Shown: positions 38,826 to 53,494 of the stretch, piece after piece
Layout of the letters: the number at the start of each line of letters is the position of its first letter
How positions within the stretch are numbered: the first letter of the stretch is position 1
Source of the DNA: Branchiostoma floridae
Lineage: Eukaryota; Chordata; Leptocardii; Amphioxiformes; Branchiostomatidae
DNA length: 64,000 nt
Direction: 5' to 3'
Assembly: GCF_000003815.2 (NCBI RefSeq)
Contig: NC_049988.1
Location: 9,382,298-9,446,297 of the forward strand
Made by a program: the position numbers and the translations under genes
The notes under the pieces: model-generated
Told to the model about the DNA's origin: nothing
Seen by the model: the letters and a program-made list of their open reading frames with translations, nothing else
The model's database searches: none

Positions 38826-41800
38826 TGGCAAAAGACGTACACTTGAGGAAAAAGGTGTGTCTTCTCGCGACCAGTCTTTGCCTGAGCTTTGCGAGGTTGG
38901 AGAAATCCATGCCCGGGGGAGGAGAGATGGCTTGTTTCTGTACTGTGACTAGCTTGTCGCCGGGAATTACCGGGATTCATGCCCGTATACACAGGTGCAC
39001 CATACCACTAAAACACTGGAAACGTTCCAATCTCCAGAACTTTTCCCAGTAAAGCGGATAGGTGGTGGGGATTCTAGAATTTTTCTGTCGTGGGAGAGGC
39101 AATGCTATATGTTGGAGAGTAAAACCTGGTACTCTTCAAACCACTGTGTGGGCAGCAAAGGAAGAAAGGGCGGGGATCAGTAAAGTTTAAAATAGCGGGA
39201 AACGTTGACATGGAAGGATCGCTGACTTTTTCCTTGGCAAACCACTGGACCTGGTCACAGGAAACATCCTTCCAGAAGGGAGAAATTGATGAGTTCTTTT
39301 TCCATCACCCTGGTAATTTGTTTTCAGTCGTCCCCAAGCTGATTTTCAGGTGGCAGAATCGTTCTGTCGGCAGGCAATGTCCATGAGCAACGGAAACTAT
39401 CTTTGCCGAAATAACGATTTTCATTTGTATTTCCTTAGCATGTGATCGTTAGTGTTTGAGGAAAAAAACCTTCATCTTATATTGTTTGCGACATAGACTG
39501 ATGAGGTTTTACTCTACTTGGATGCCATCATTGTAACAAAGAAGCTTTAGCATGTCAGTGGAAGAGGACGAAAAGCTAACATCGTAGCTGGCATCATAAC
39601 TACATTTGTACTCTCTTTCTTACGGAACATTCAACTTCAAGAATTTTAACGCGTTACGTTGCTCAGTTGTGTACTACATAGTCGTAAATTTGATCCATTA
39701 TTCTAGTGGATTGCTGGGGGGAAACCAGCACTTCGGAATTTGAAGAGAAACCAAAAACAGAGATGCATGAAAAAATAACTTTTCGTGCGCCCCCGCTGAC
39801 ATGCTACTGTGTTACAATACTGACATCCAGGTAGCCTTTTATCAGTCCCAAACTGTACTTTTGGGCAAGCCAACTCCTGTTATGTCTATTTGGCAATTTT
39901 CTATTATTCCCAGCGATATGTGGAGCCTAGTATAGGCTAGCCTCCTTCGCAGACTTCAAGCGGGGCGGGCTTTTAGTTTAAACTCCCTTCCACGGCAAAC
40001 AACTTTTCTGGGCAACTTCCTTCCTCGGAAAAGAAAAACTATAGCAACTAGGCTAGGGAGACAGACAACGATAGAAGGAACGCTGGGCCCTGGAAGACCG
40101 GCCTCGTGCCACGAGAGACTGTAGTGATCCAGAGAAAATCTACCTCACCTCATAACCCACTCTTCATCTCCTGCTGATGTTATATTTTTGGTGACCTCAA
40201 AGATCACACATTTTGTCACGCGACTACTAACCCATGTGTACACAGGGCCTAAAGGTGGATGTAAGACAAAAACACAAATTACCATTGTCAACCTGAAGAA
40301 GAAGTCGTTGGCGTCGACTACGTATAGCATGTTTTTATGATAGCAAGTGCTGTAAGATCAATTACAGTAAAAGGTTACCCTTTTTATGTCGTATGTTGGG
40401 AAAACACGCCTGGTATCAAACGATAGTTCACGTTTAGGATTCTAACTTCATTTGGCGTGACTTTTTTGTGTTTGCCAGGAGTTAGATGAGTTTTGTAATT
40501 CCGCTGTAGAGGAGTGGTGTGTGGCTGACAGAGATAAGTGGCAGTGTGTAGTGCCTTGGCAGTTCGCGTGACTACAACCGTACAGCCTCAGTACCACCCG
40601 AGGCGGCAGTGTCGGCGACTCGCATTTATGAAATATATGGAATATCTTATGACAAGCTACAGCAATTTTATGCTAAATTCCTGTTGCGCGGTGGGCTTTG
40701 ATCTTGCCGACTACCTACTGTTTTTTTTTTCACCTTAATTCTTAGTCAATACCCCACAACCGCTCTTACTATATCAAACCTTCTTTCTTTCTTCTTGTCC
40801 AGAATGTTCTCCCTTTCTGCGCACATGTACAGTCAAACCGGTACGTTCGGCTACGTCTACAGTATAAGACCTTACCGGGACCACCTGACCGCTTTTTGGT
40901 GGTCTCATAGATACTAGTTTCCCCACTGACACGAGCATTAAGAATCCTGTCTATAATCACCACCTGTCAGTCACGTATTATTTTATCGTTCTTATATATA
41001 CTTTTGCGTTCCTTATTTTCGGATTTGTTCTTCTCGCCTTCGTTGAGTCTTTCTCTCTCTTTTCAGTATCTTTCATACTTTGCAAGCGTCTGTCCTTTCT
41101 CTAAGCGGTGGTCTTCCTTACCCATCTGTTTTTTTGACGAAGGTCATGTCCAAGTTGTCGGGGTCGCCAGCACAGTGTGTAAGAGGCACCGAACTTTCTC
41201 GGCCTCATCTACTTAGCATCACCGAAGTGCTTCCTCCCCTTGCCGCGGTGTCACTTTATTCCACAGGTGTTCGCTCAAGGGCGCTATTAAGGCTCCTTAA
41301 GGTTTGCTAAAGACATCAGGGGGTCACCAAGACGACAAAACTTTGCCGGTGGTCTGAACCTTAAGTTAAGGTGCGGAAGCCAGCGCTCTCGTTCCCGCTC
41401 GCACACGTTCGCCTCGTCCCCAGGTGCGCGTAAACCCTTCCTATTCCCGCGGAAGAGCTAGTGTAAAAACACCACTGTCACGAACGGGACAACACACCAG
41501 CGATGCATGTATACAAAACAAAATAAAACGATTAACAAAGTGATTTGTACCCCACAAATCTCTGAAATTCGTTGAGCATCTTCCGAACGCAGCAATGCCG
41601 CAAGCGTGCCGCACGTCAAGTGAGAGGGGGCCTTAAAAGGCATGTCTTTCAGGAAATGATATCCTATTTTTCCTGGTACGTTATTGGCGGAGAGGGAAGC
41701 GGGGTAGAGAATGGCCATGGACGGAGGAAAGACACATAAACAAGTAGGTACGGTACCGGCCTTGTCCAAACAACAAACCTACCTCCGCTGTGTCGAGCGG

Positions 41801-42302
41801 CACGGCCCGCCCTTTCATGCAGAGCTAATGGTTTATAATGGGGAAAACACGAACCGCTGCAGGACGTGGGGAAATATTTGGGCAGAGGAAGGAAAACAAG
41901 CATTTCACGCCAACAGAATGAAGACATCACACGACACAAGACATGTACAGGGAATACGCTTGGATTGAATGGTTTGTGCAGGGTGCAATGCTTAGGACGC
42001 GATGTGGCAACTTTCGAGCAGATAGTGGGTGGACAATTCAACGTTCGACTGTAGACGCCTTCCAGTTCCATAGAAACAACCTGTTTCTATTGAAGGTGTT
42101 TTCTTCAAAGCGCTACAATCTTTATATATATATATATAATAGCACAGTACTATTTTTCTACCATGGTGTTATACAGAAGGCGTATGGAGAAATGAATGCG
42201 ATCTCCAAAAAATGTGTCTTGTAGCAAGCACAAGTATACATCAAACATTTCATTATACCGTGACAATGTACAGTATTAAAGTTCAAGTGATTATGACTTT
42301 GT
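38826..42302. other. no recognised gene
   Basis: Short frames only. A TA repeat at about 42123-42139 precedes the 25-bp minisatellite. Nothing else definite. Confidence 0.45.
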
Positions 42303-42868
42303 AACAATGTACAGTAAGTACAATTGTGACAATGTATAGTAAGTACAATTGTGACAATGTATAGTAAGTACAATTGTGACAATGTATAGTAAGTACAATT
42401 GTGACAATGTATAGTAAGTACAATTGTGACAATGTATAGTAAGTACAATTGTGACAATGTATAGTAAGTACAATTGTGACAATGTATAGTAAGTACAATT
42501 GTGACAATGTATAGCAAGTACAATTGTGACGATGTATAGTAAGTACAATTGTGACAATGTATAGTAAGTACAATTGTGACAATGTATAGTAAGTACAATT
42601 GTGACAATGTATAGCAAGTACAATTGTGACGATGTATAGTAGGTACAATTGTGACAATGTATAGTAAGTACAATTGTGACAATGTATAGTAAGTACAATT
42701 GTGACAATGTATAGTAAGTACAATTGTGACAATGTATAGTAAGTACAATTGTGACAATGTATAGTAAGTACAATTGTGACAATGTATAGTAAGTACAATT
42801 GTGACAATGTATAGTAAGTACAATTGTGACAACGTATAGTAAGTACAATTGTAACAACGTATAGTAAA
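42303..42868 (-). repeat. 25-bp minisatellite, about 22 copies
   Basis: Units of GTGACAATGTATAGTAAGTA plus CAATT, mostly identical, with a few recurring variants (AGTA to AGCA, ACAATG to ACGATG). The ACAATTGT unit junction is an 8-bp palindrome. The minus strand lacks stops in all three frames, so long low-complexity frames (up to 280 codons) cross it; they reflect the repeat and not a protein gene. Confidence 0.95.
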
Positions 42869-42924
42869 GACAAATAGCGAGAAGGGTGCCGTAAGCAGCG
42901 CGAGCAGAAGACAGAAGGAAAATG

Positions 42925-42989
42925 CGAGCTGCCAACGCGAAAACCGCGAACATAAAACCACCCGAACGTTTCTGCATTTACAGTATTTC
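42925..42989. mobile_element. half copy of the TACTGTAAATGCA MITE
   Basis: AACGCGAAAACCGCGAACAT followed by TTCTGCATTTACAGTA matches the right arm of the MITE at 562-773. The left arm is missing; the 25-bp minisatellite ends about 60 bases before it, so the element may have been truncated by or joined to that array. Confidence 0.55.
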
Positions 42990-45263
42990 ATTATCACCAT
43001 TTCTCACATTGGACGCGATTCTGAACCCTCTTTTCTTCCTATTACAGTCCGCACAACCGAATAAGTGCTACTGAAATCTATTGCACACAGATGAACTCTT
43101 CTTGGGCCTCTTGGACAACCGCAGTTTCCATTGACCACCTGCACCAAACTGGTATGACAGATTGTATGACAGATGGGAAGACAGATTGTAACGGTTTCTG
43201 TCATCCCCTTTCTTTAATGCCCAATTGTCCTCTATGTGACGTAATCTTCCCTCCCAACATACAGTATTACAAGCGCACTGCCTTCCCAATTAAAGCAGAG
43301 CAACCTCGCGATGGAACAGGGGCGTCTGTGACCACCAGACCGTTTAATTGCCCAAACATGACCCCACTGTTTACACACTACATCTCCGCGTTTACACAAG
43401 CTCACCTGTATGTTTACGCTTGTCACCTCCACATTTACACTACATCACCTGCGTCTTTAGATGAGGTACTCAATTTATGTATGACTATGAGCTCTGTAAC
43501 TTCTAATCCACTGTGCACATGCGGGAGCGGTTATTGTAAAAATTAATATTTTGCACACGCACACAAAAATGACAATGAACTGCAAACTCATACTAGCATA
43601 ACTTCTGGCAGCTAGTTGCCATTAATACATGTACTATAGACCAGTTTCAACGTTACAACATAGGTAGACTACAAATGTAAAATCCATATGGTAACAAATA
43701 TATGGCTGACCTGATCAACTACTGGCTGCAAAATTTTGTATCCCCTCGTCTTTGACGAGACCGTCAATTGGGCTTCACAGGTGGACTGCATTTTATCGGA
43801 ATTGCCACTTAGCTTTGCTTCAGGTATTATTCTGTGGCACAAACAATATGACAGAGTTGTCCCTAAATGTTCACTCGATCTACAATTCACAATACATTCT
43901 GATAAGTCAGGAGGGAATTGAATTTTGAGACGACGGGTACGATACCGTGACATGGCACCCGTCTGTGCCAGACTTTCACGACGCATAGGTAAATGGCAGA
44001 ATCATATCTTCAGACTCTTGTCACGTTATACACATAGCGCTTAATAGCTGTACGTTTCGTATGTCTGCTGGTATGTAGAATTTAGATCTGATATTATGTT
44101 GTGAACGGGAATCAGTGATGTAGAACACTTCTACACGTAGTTACCAGGGTATTTCACATTTAACTCGCAAGTCACCTGCGTCATTATCACTACGTGTACA
44201 AAACCAGCCCAGGCACCAACATCAATGCGTTCAGAGACAGAATCCTGACATTTCTGCGCAGTGATTTATAATGCACGTTAATGTGGAGGAATGTAAGCGG
44301 GCGCCGGGGGGAATGGCGTGAAAACCGTCAAAATTCGGCCGCGCCAGGGTTGCCATTCATCATCTTATCTTGTCCGCCCGCGCAGCACGATTGTCTGTGT
44401 CGCACAGACGCTTCTGCCGTATTTGTCAACGAAGGGATTTCAACACAAATCCATCAAAACGTAATCAACAATGGACGATAATTTCACATAGAACACGATT
44501 TGGATACTCGTGTTATCTGGTTTCACTTGAATCTGACAGAAAACCGTTTACTTCGGTCATGGTGGTAAAACAAGTTTGAAGTTGATCTGGCAGGTGACTG
44601 TACGGTACGTATACAACCGAATGTCAATCGAAATCATACGGCAAATGTGGAAGTCTTCTATGCCAGTAAACCGCCACTTTGACCTCTCGAAAAAAATGTG
44701 TGAGAGAAATCTAAGCATTTGAAGGAATAGCTAAAGGGGCGACCATGTAATTCTACTCTCCCTCGCCCAGTATTAGGTTCCCGCCTTCACCGCGTGATCG
44801 TCTGCAATCGGGATTACTTCTGGAGAGGTTTCTCTCACAAATGCTCCCTGGAGAATTTTGGCGGGAAATCGCCTCAGCGTTGGACGACACCAAACCCCAT
44901 CCATCAGCGCTCCTGTCCTGGGAGAACATTTCTCGCATGTTTGCTTGTTTACGTTCTCACGTTGAAGGAATCCTGATATTGTGTCAAAAATCATTGATGA
45001 CGACGATTCTTGGTCAATGTCAAGATCAAAGTTGTTTACATGGATGATACCCACACCTAGTGGCCTCAGCCCTGTAATCAAATGGATCGCAAAAAGACAA
45101 TGAGCGTGTGCAGATGCATTTCCTATGCTAGTCGTACATAAACCACTTACGTATACAAACACTTGACAGCCTAAACTGTATTTTGTTTATGTTTTGGTTA
45201 CCGTCCGTTGTCAAAAGTTTCTAATCTGACGTAAATATGTGGTCGGGGGTTGCAAAATGTAAC
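42990..45263. other. no recognised gene upstream of twist
   Basis: The longest frame (43091-43546, plus strand, 151 codons) matches no family I know. Possible distal regulatory DNA of twist, but no specific site can be supported. Confidence 0.4.
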
Positions 45264-45292
45264 CAAGGAGGTTAAAATTATTAACCTCCTTG
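45264..45292. repeat. perfect 12-bp hairpin of the CAAGGAGGTTAA family
   Basis: CAAGGAGGTTAA (45264-45275) and TTAACCTCCTTG (45281-45292) pair around the 5-base loop AATTA. This is the only copy with both arms of the motif seen singly at 7084, 32289 and 35086. It lies about 830 bp upstream of the twist start. Confidence 0.65.
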
Positions 45293-45726
45293 ATGTAACG
45301 AATTATATTCTTACGGTCTTCAAATAATATGATTCATACGGAATGCAAAGATCATGAAACAATCATATTGAAAAGTACCCGCTCATAATCACTCCCTACC
45401 GTATTTGGGATGATCTTGGCAAACATTTTCGAGACTTTGAGGTTTGAGGAGTAGAAGTTCATGTAATGTTTGGCCCTAGGCTTTGGTCACCTACCTATTA
45501 CATTTTCCTTACGATTTTTCGCGATCGTGGATATTTGGTATGTGATATTAAAGCACTGAGAATGTGTAGTCCTTTCTAAACGATCTAATTGATATCTGTT
45601 CTCATTGATTGATGGCTTGTTTGCGATCGCCCCGATTTACACTTGGATCGTAGGTGTGATATCCACTCCGCTGTTCCTGCAAAGGCGCTCCCTCCCTCCT
45701 CAGCGACCCTGCGATTTTTTTCAGAA

Positions 45727-45861
45727 GTAGGCGGGACTCCTTTGACCAATCAAATGCCCGTTTCTCACAAGTGCGCTGAGTTCTGTTGGCATTTCTCCCA
45801 CACTTTTGGTGACGGTCTGCCCGCCCATGTAGGCGGGTCCTACCGTGACCTTTAGACCAAT
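45727..45861 (+). promoter_or_regulatory. duplicated GC-box plus CCAAT module upstream of twist
   Basis: GTAGGCGGG occurs at 45727-45735 and again at 45829-45837. Each is followed by a GACC(A)AATCA block with a CCAAT box (45746-45750 and 45857-45861), the spacing differing by about 9 bases. GC boxes and CCAAT boxes are the usual sites for Sp1/KLF and NF-Y, so this is a plausible proximal promoter about 260-400 bp before the twist ATG. I see no clear TATA box, and the transcription start is not determined. The motifs are seen directly; promoter function is inferred. Confidence 0.45.
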
Positions 45862-45927
45862 CACAGCGCAGCTGGGAGTTGTTTGGTGCAGTTTGACTGA
45901 CATGTTTGCATACAGCCCGCTAATTTA

Positions 45928-45937
45928 GGGGACCCCC
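45928..45937. promoter_or_regulatory. kappaB-like decamer upstream of twist
   Basis: GGGGACCCCC matches the Rel/NF-kappaB consensus GGGRNNYYCC exactly and lies 185 bp before the twist ATG. Drosophila twist is a classic target of the Rel protein Dorsal, which makes the match worth noting, but a 10-bp match alone is weak evidence. Confidence 0.25.
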
Positions 45938-46121
45938 GCTCACCTTCGAGTTTAGTGTACGCCTCGTGAGCACTTGAAGAACACTCGCACAAACCTCCAC
46001 ACGCGTGGAAGCTTTAGGCTGTGAAAGTGGTGTTCCTTCGACCAGTTTGCGCGACACCCCCTCCAACTTGGATTTTACAAGTCGTCTGTACTACAGGATA
46101 TTGTTTGTATCGCTAACCGAG

Positions 46122-48585
<2,464 letters not shown>

Positions 48586-49434
48586 CTGGTGAGGGTCTTA
48601 CACAGATTCCATCTGGGGAAAGGCCAAAAATGATCTTGAATTGTGGCAGTCATAGCCCATCTTGAAAAAGCATTCGACCTATCCCTGTATCAAATTCATT
48701 TTTTTTTAATGCTGAAACATTGGCATTTTCTTCTGAAAGACAAAAAAAGCTACCTAAAAACGTCGGTCCTTTTTGGGATGATTCCCCTTTCATCTGCCAC
48801 CATTAACACAAACTCATCCCTAATCCATAGATCTACCAGTCTACTAAACCACTACATCTAACGGTGCATGTTGTAGCCACAGTTTCATGGTCCCACCACT
48901 TATTTTGTTTTTGTTGGACCTGGAAACTGTTATGTTCTAGTTTTTTTTTTCGTTTTCCATTGTGTGAATGACGGGTGACTTTCTTGTGTGGATGGTATTT
49001 CTGATGATCTGAATGTGCATGCGTACGAGTTGCTATGGACGTATTTCATGCTTATGTTGATGTTGAAGAAGATATAGAGGCGATAGTGTGTTCCAAAGTG
49101 CATAGAGTTTATCAAAAGTGATAGGTCGGTAGCAAACATTCAAAACAGGAAACACGCACTTGTGATACAAAAGTCCGGGACCATATTGCTATGTGGTTTT
49201 GCCACGCCACGCTCATAAAATATCTTCAACAGCCGCCTCTGGGCACTGTTAAATTCACGTCAGTAAATGCCATATGACAGCTCGTTAGAAGAACTGAAAT
49301 GCGCACTTCTTTGAATTTAAGATCAAAACCGTTTGTTCTGGGGTGCTCATGGCCAGTTGTCCAGCTCTTGATTTTTCTCTATTAACCAAATTTCGCAAAT
49401 CTAGCCCTGGTGATTTTCAAGGAAAGTTGGGGTA

Positions 49435-49440
49435 AATAAA
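49435..49440 (+). promoter_or_regulatory. possible twist polyadenylation signal
   Basis: This is the first canonical AATAAA I found after the twist stop codon, about 850 bp downstream, on the gene's strand. If it is used, the 3' untranslated region is about 0.87 kb. No transcript evidence is available, and a variant signal closer to the stop cannot be excluded. Confidence 0.3.
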
Positions 49441-52400
49441 GTGACCTCTATTGCCACAGGCACGCGAGCCTCGCGAAACAAGACAATCACTTCAAAGAGC
49501 GCCGCCTGCTAACCTCCAACCCCTCCCCTGATGAAACACTTTCACTGCCGAACTGTAGGCACCCCTTTTACTTTCTAGTGCTGCCCCCTCGCGGCGGGAC
49601 ACCTAACGTTGGCAGTGATCTGACCTTCACGGTCCAGAGATGTCGGTGTGGCTTGCGTGAAGTTTAATATCCTTCCGCCCTTACAAAGTTAGGGTTTCAC
49701 ATTTAAACTATCCTGCATCTGTTTTGGTCTTCGGACTCTTGTAGGTTAAAACAGACGACTGTAGCTGCTGGCAGGGATGTTGCGATTAGACTAACACGAA
49801 ATATATGTCTGGTTTTATGCTGTATATGTGTATTTCGTTGTGGTATTGCTTCATAAAAAGGCAGAATTACTCTCGGGCGGGTAGCCAAAGCGGATCCTTG
49901 TAGTTTGGCAATCATGAAGTAGCAACTTCGTTTTTGGTGTTGGCTCGTCTCTAGAGAGTTCCCGTTAAGTCACAACTTCCTGCAAACTTGGTCACACAAT
50001 CCCCCCATCATTTCTCTCGCTCTCGTTTCACGTTTGAATTTATATGATGTGGGCAACAGTCCAAGTTAAACACGTTAAAAACATCCCCTTATATCTGGAG
50101 TTTTCGCAGAACACCGCTGTTCGGGTTCTCGGTCTTTCAACAACATGACTCCGGAGGCTCGCTTGGTGGCCAGTACACCCGACCTCGCACTCTTGCCTAG
50201 CCAGGAAACTTTCTATACAGCTCTTGGCTTTTCATCTCCGTTGGAAAGATCGTTGATGAGGCACGTAGCCAGGCAGTCCGCCCTCCCACAGGTCTTCTAG
50301 TCATTTGTCCGCCTGTGGGCAAATCTAGTCGGCGGGCTTTGGCCGGTAATCCGCGGGGAACTGCCTCGACTTAAGACTCTTTGATCACTCATTCTGGGAA
50401 ATGCCTCCGCATTTTGCAAAAGTTCTACGATTGGGGAAGGGTACGCGTATCTCAAATTGTTCTGTTGTGTCACCCTAAATAATTGTGAAATTGAGAAACA
50501 TTGGCTCTTCTTCGGCTCGTCGACTATGAATGAAATAATGACCATTTTTGTAAATTTTTGCCTAACCGAGCTAGAGTACTCTAAGTACAGTTCTCCGCAA
50601 AGACCGAACATTTATAATGGTATCACAGATCTCGTCCAACACAGAAGTTCGGCATCTTCTCGCTTCTTGGCAATGGTGAAGATGTCGCCAATGTTTATGT
50701 CGTGTTATCTAAACTTGTGAGATTTAACACAAGTGAAAGTATCGTTCGTCTCACATGGGGACGGAAATCACTCAGACAAGAGCGACTGTCTCTGAAGAAA
50801 AGGGACTTCCCCTAACCTCCTTGCTCTTCCATTCTCCCATCAGAGGTTTTTGCCCCCTTCCGCACGAGCCAACTCCGCATGATCCCCCTTATCGCGACCG
50901 TGTGAAACTTCTCCCGAGTGTCGAAATTGCCCCTCATAAATATGTCCTATAGTGAGAACTGCCTCTGTACCGCTCCCGGTCACAAAACTTCTGTTCCGGA
51001 TAGCGCTTTACTTCAAAAGTTTCGAATATTCCATCTATTGTTTTTGAACAGACAGGTTAGGGCAATTGTGTTAATTCCTCTGTCTGTAAGAGACAAAAAG
51101 TTCTTGCTTGTTATCAACTCTGTGAAACCGCTTGAGGCGCCGAATCCGAGACTTTCATGTTGAACCTGTGTGACGGTAGAAAATGTAAACTATGTTGTAT
51201 GTTGTATCCTTGGTTATATGTACCACAATACCGTATCATACGTCTCTCGAGTTCGTTTCGTGACTTTTGGGAAGTGGTTGCTCTACTTCCCTTACATCTG
51301 AACTCCCTCGACTATATTTTTCCTGGCTGATATACTCATCGTAGTGCATAGTTTATCGAGCTACGCCCATGATTTACATGTGCCCAACGCTCCACAATTA
51401 CGTGCTTACAACATGTAAGAAACTAGGAACATGTTTGAGGTGTGTATGATACCAGGCCGTTTTTTCTTTATCGCTAACAAGCTCGTGCTCTGTTCTGTGT
51501 ACGCATGACCGACAGTTGTAATTTTCGATATTCAAGCCGAGAGTTTCCTTACATCCAATTTTTCGCGCCAGTTCCCCTGGTATAGTTTCTGTGGGTTTGG
51601 TGTGATCTCTCTTCACGTGCTCGCCATGAACATGGTGTCATCACCACTCAATATTCCCCCTGGGGTACCTTATTCCCCGCTGGTCTCCCCGAGGGGCTTT
51701 ACCCCAATCCCTGCTGGGGCTTTCCCCAAGCCAAACAGTCGGCGGCTCAAAGGAGCGCGATGAAAAGTCACATTTTCCCGGCTACGTTTGACCCACCTTG
51801 CGAAATTATGTCGTTAATTTTCCAACGGCAAAATCAGGGTGAATAATTAGTTGACCTTATCGGCTTCAATCAAGAAGAGTCAAACCTTCTCAAATTTTCT
51901 CGGATAGGAACGAAACAAAAAGAAATACTTAAAGACCCACCCCGTACTATAAAACCACCCAATAAATTCGGCTAACGTAAACTACTAGAGCCCAGTCTTC
52001 TGTTGACTGTGGTGGAGTTCACATCGGGGAAGGCTGGCTGAGACCGCTGACCAACACAAATTTATTTTCAATTCAATTTTGATATTAGGATACTACATAA
52101 GGTATTGAAGTATGATTATACATAAAGCTTCACCTAACCCAGAAAATAAAGCAATGAAAATGCTGGCTTGTCTTACTTTTAGACATAAATGACAGTTACA
52201 TGTACAGTCTACATAGCCCCTGTTGGTACATTTACAAATAGACACCACATTATTATCCATTTTAGACACATAAATATCAGAGCAAATTCAGTTATAAGGA
52301 AGATTTTCAAGTTGCAATTATGTGCTGTAGATACAAAAAGACACTTTGATACAAAGTTGGCAAAGCAGAGTTGAAAGTTTCAATTTGAACACAAGGTTGG

Positions 52401-53040
52401 TTTCCCATTATTTCAAAGTCGCTGTTTTTAGGACCTCGATTATGTAACTTTGTTACAACTAATAATAGTATCTGAATCATTCTGCAGGGTTTGATAGTGT
52501 TTCCTTGAAAACCAGTAGAGAAAAATATTTGAATTTTTGACCAGTATTTTATGCTAATCTGTCCCTGCCTTTGTTTCCAGCGTGTAGACAGTCTGGGATG
52601 TTTATTAGTTTATGTATTTATAGGGGTCAATTCACCACTCTAGCTGCTGGGATGGTCACAGTAGGGAGTACTTCCTTAGTGCTTTGCCCAGGGCACACCT
52701 ACATGGTCTTTAAGGCTTCGAAAAATCTATTTTTCCTCAAATGCCCCAAAACACTAGTATCTACTGTCTATTATGGTGAGAAAAATTTGCCAGGAAAGTT
52801 TTGCTGCTAGTCCTCCGGAGGGGAAACATGAACCTTAGCATGGACTGACTCCTATGGCCAATTTCCCGATTTTTTACCGAATTCTACGATCCCCATACCC
52901 ACGTAAGAAGGCCTGGTGGAGGCTACCGAAACACAACTGCGTGTCAGAAGATATCACTTCTTCGACAAGATCAAAGAACATCATTACTACCGGTCGCGCC
53001 CTTTCGGCCCAGCGCCATTTATTCCTCATTTCCGTCCAGT
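49441..53040. other. no convincing gene downstream of twist
   Basis: Contains only the doubtful 51-residue frame at 50145 and other short frames. Some GC-richer stretches (49440-49700, 50100-50400) break the AT-rich background. Nothing else definite. Confidence 0.45.
50145..50300 (+). CDS. uncertain small ORF, 51 residues
   Basis: A short frame with a good start context (A at -3). It begins MTPEARLVASTPDLALLPSQ and ends RQSALPQVF before a TAG stop. The composition is protein-like, with few rare residues, but I recognise no family. It could be a first exon (CACAG/GT at about 50290) or chance. It lies 1.6 kb after twist on the same strand. Confidence 0.15.
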   Translation: MTPEARLVASTPDLALLPSQETFYTALGFSSPLERSLMRHVARQSALPQVF

Positions 53041-53494
53041 CACTGGAAAAAATGGGTTCAAATGCAGTCAAATCCGGGCCGTTATCTTTCCGTATCCTTG
53101 AAGGATACGATCGTTTACGGACAGATGCGAGCGGAATCTGTTACGGATCCGAAATTTCGGATTTTCTCGAATCCGGACTAATTAAACACGGAAAAATACG
53201 AAATCCGTATTTTTGGCAAATACGGTAGTGGATCCCATTGGTATTTTTTCGTATCCTTACCGCGGAGAACACGTCGAAACGTCGGTATTTTTCCGTATAC
53301 TAACCAAATCCCAAACGTATTTGCTACGTATACGTAGATACGAAATTCGGACTTTCTCGGATTCTAACCAAATCCGAAAGCTGTATCCGCCCGTATTTTG
53401 GATACGTTTATGCAGATACGAAATGCGGATTTTCCCGGATCCTAACCAAATCCGAAAGCTGTATCCCCCGTATTTTGTCTAAGTTTAGATAGTA

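Noticed and set aside
42303-42868. CRISPR array
   Set aside because: The repeats are directly tandem with no unique spacers, in a eukaryotic genome.
42158-43000. 280-residue protein on the minus strand
   Set aside because: Entirely a 25-bp minisatellite read in frame; no family and no real composition.
43091-43546. 151-residue plus-strand gene
   Set aside because: No recognisable domain, low-complexity Thr/Cys/His stretches, overlapping frames on the other strand.
46005-46121. N-terminal extension of Twist upstream of 46122
   Set aside because: The frame is open but contains no ATG; it could only start at GTG, so the ATG at 46122 is used.
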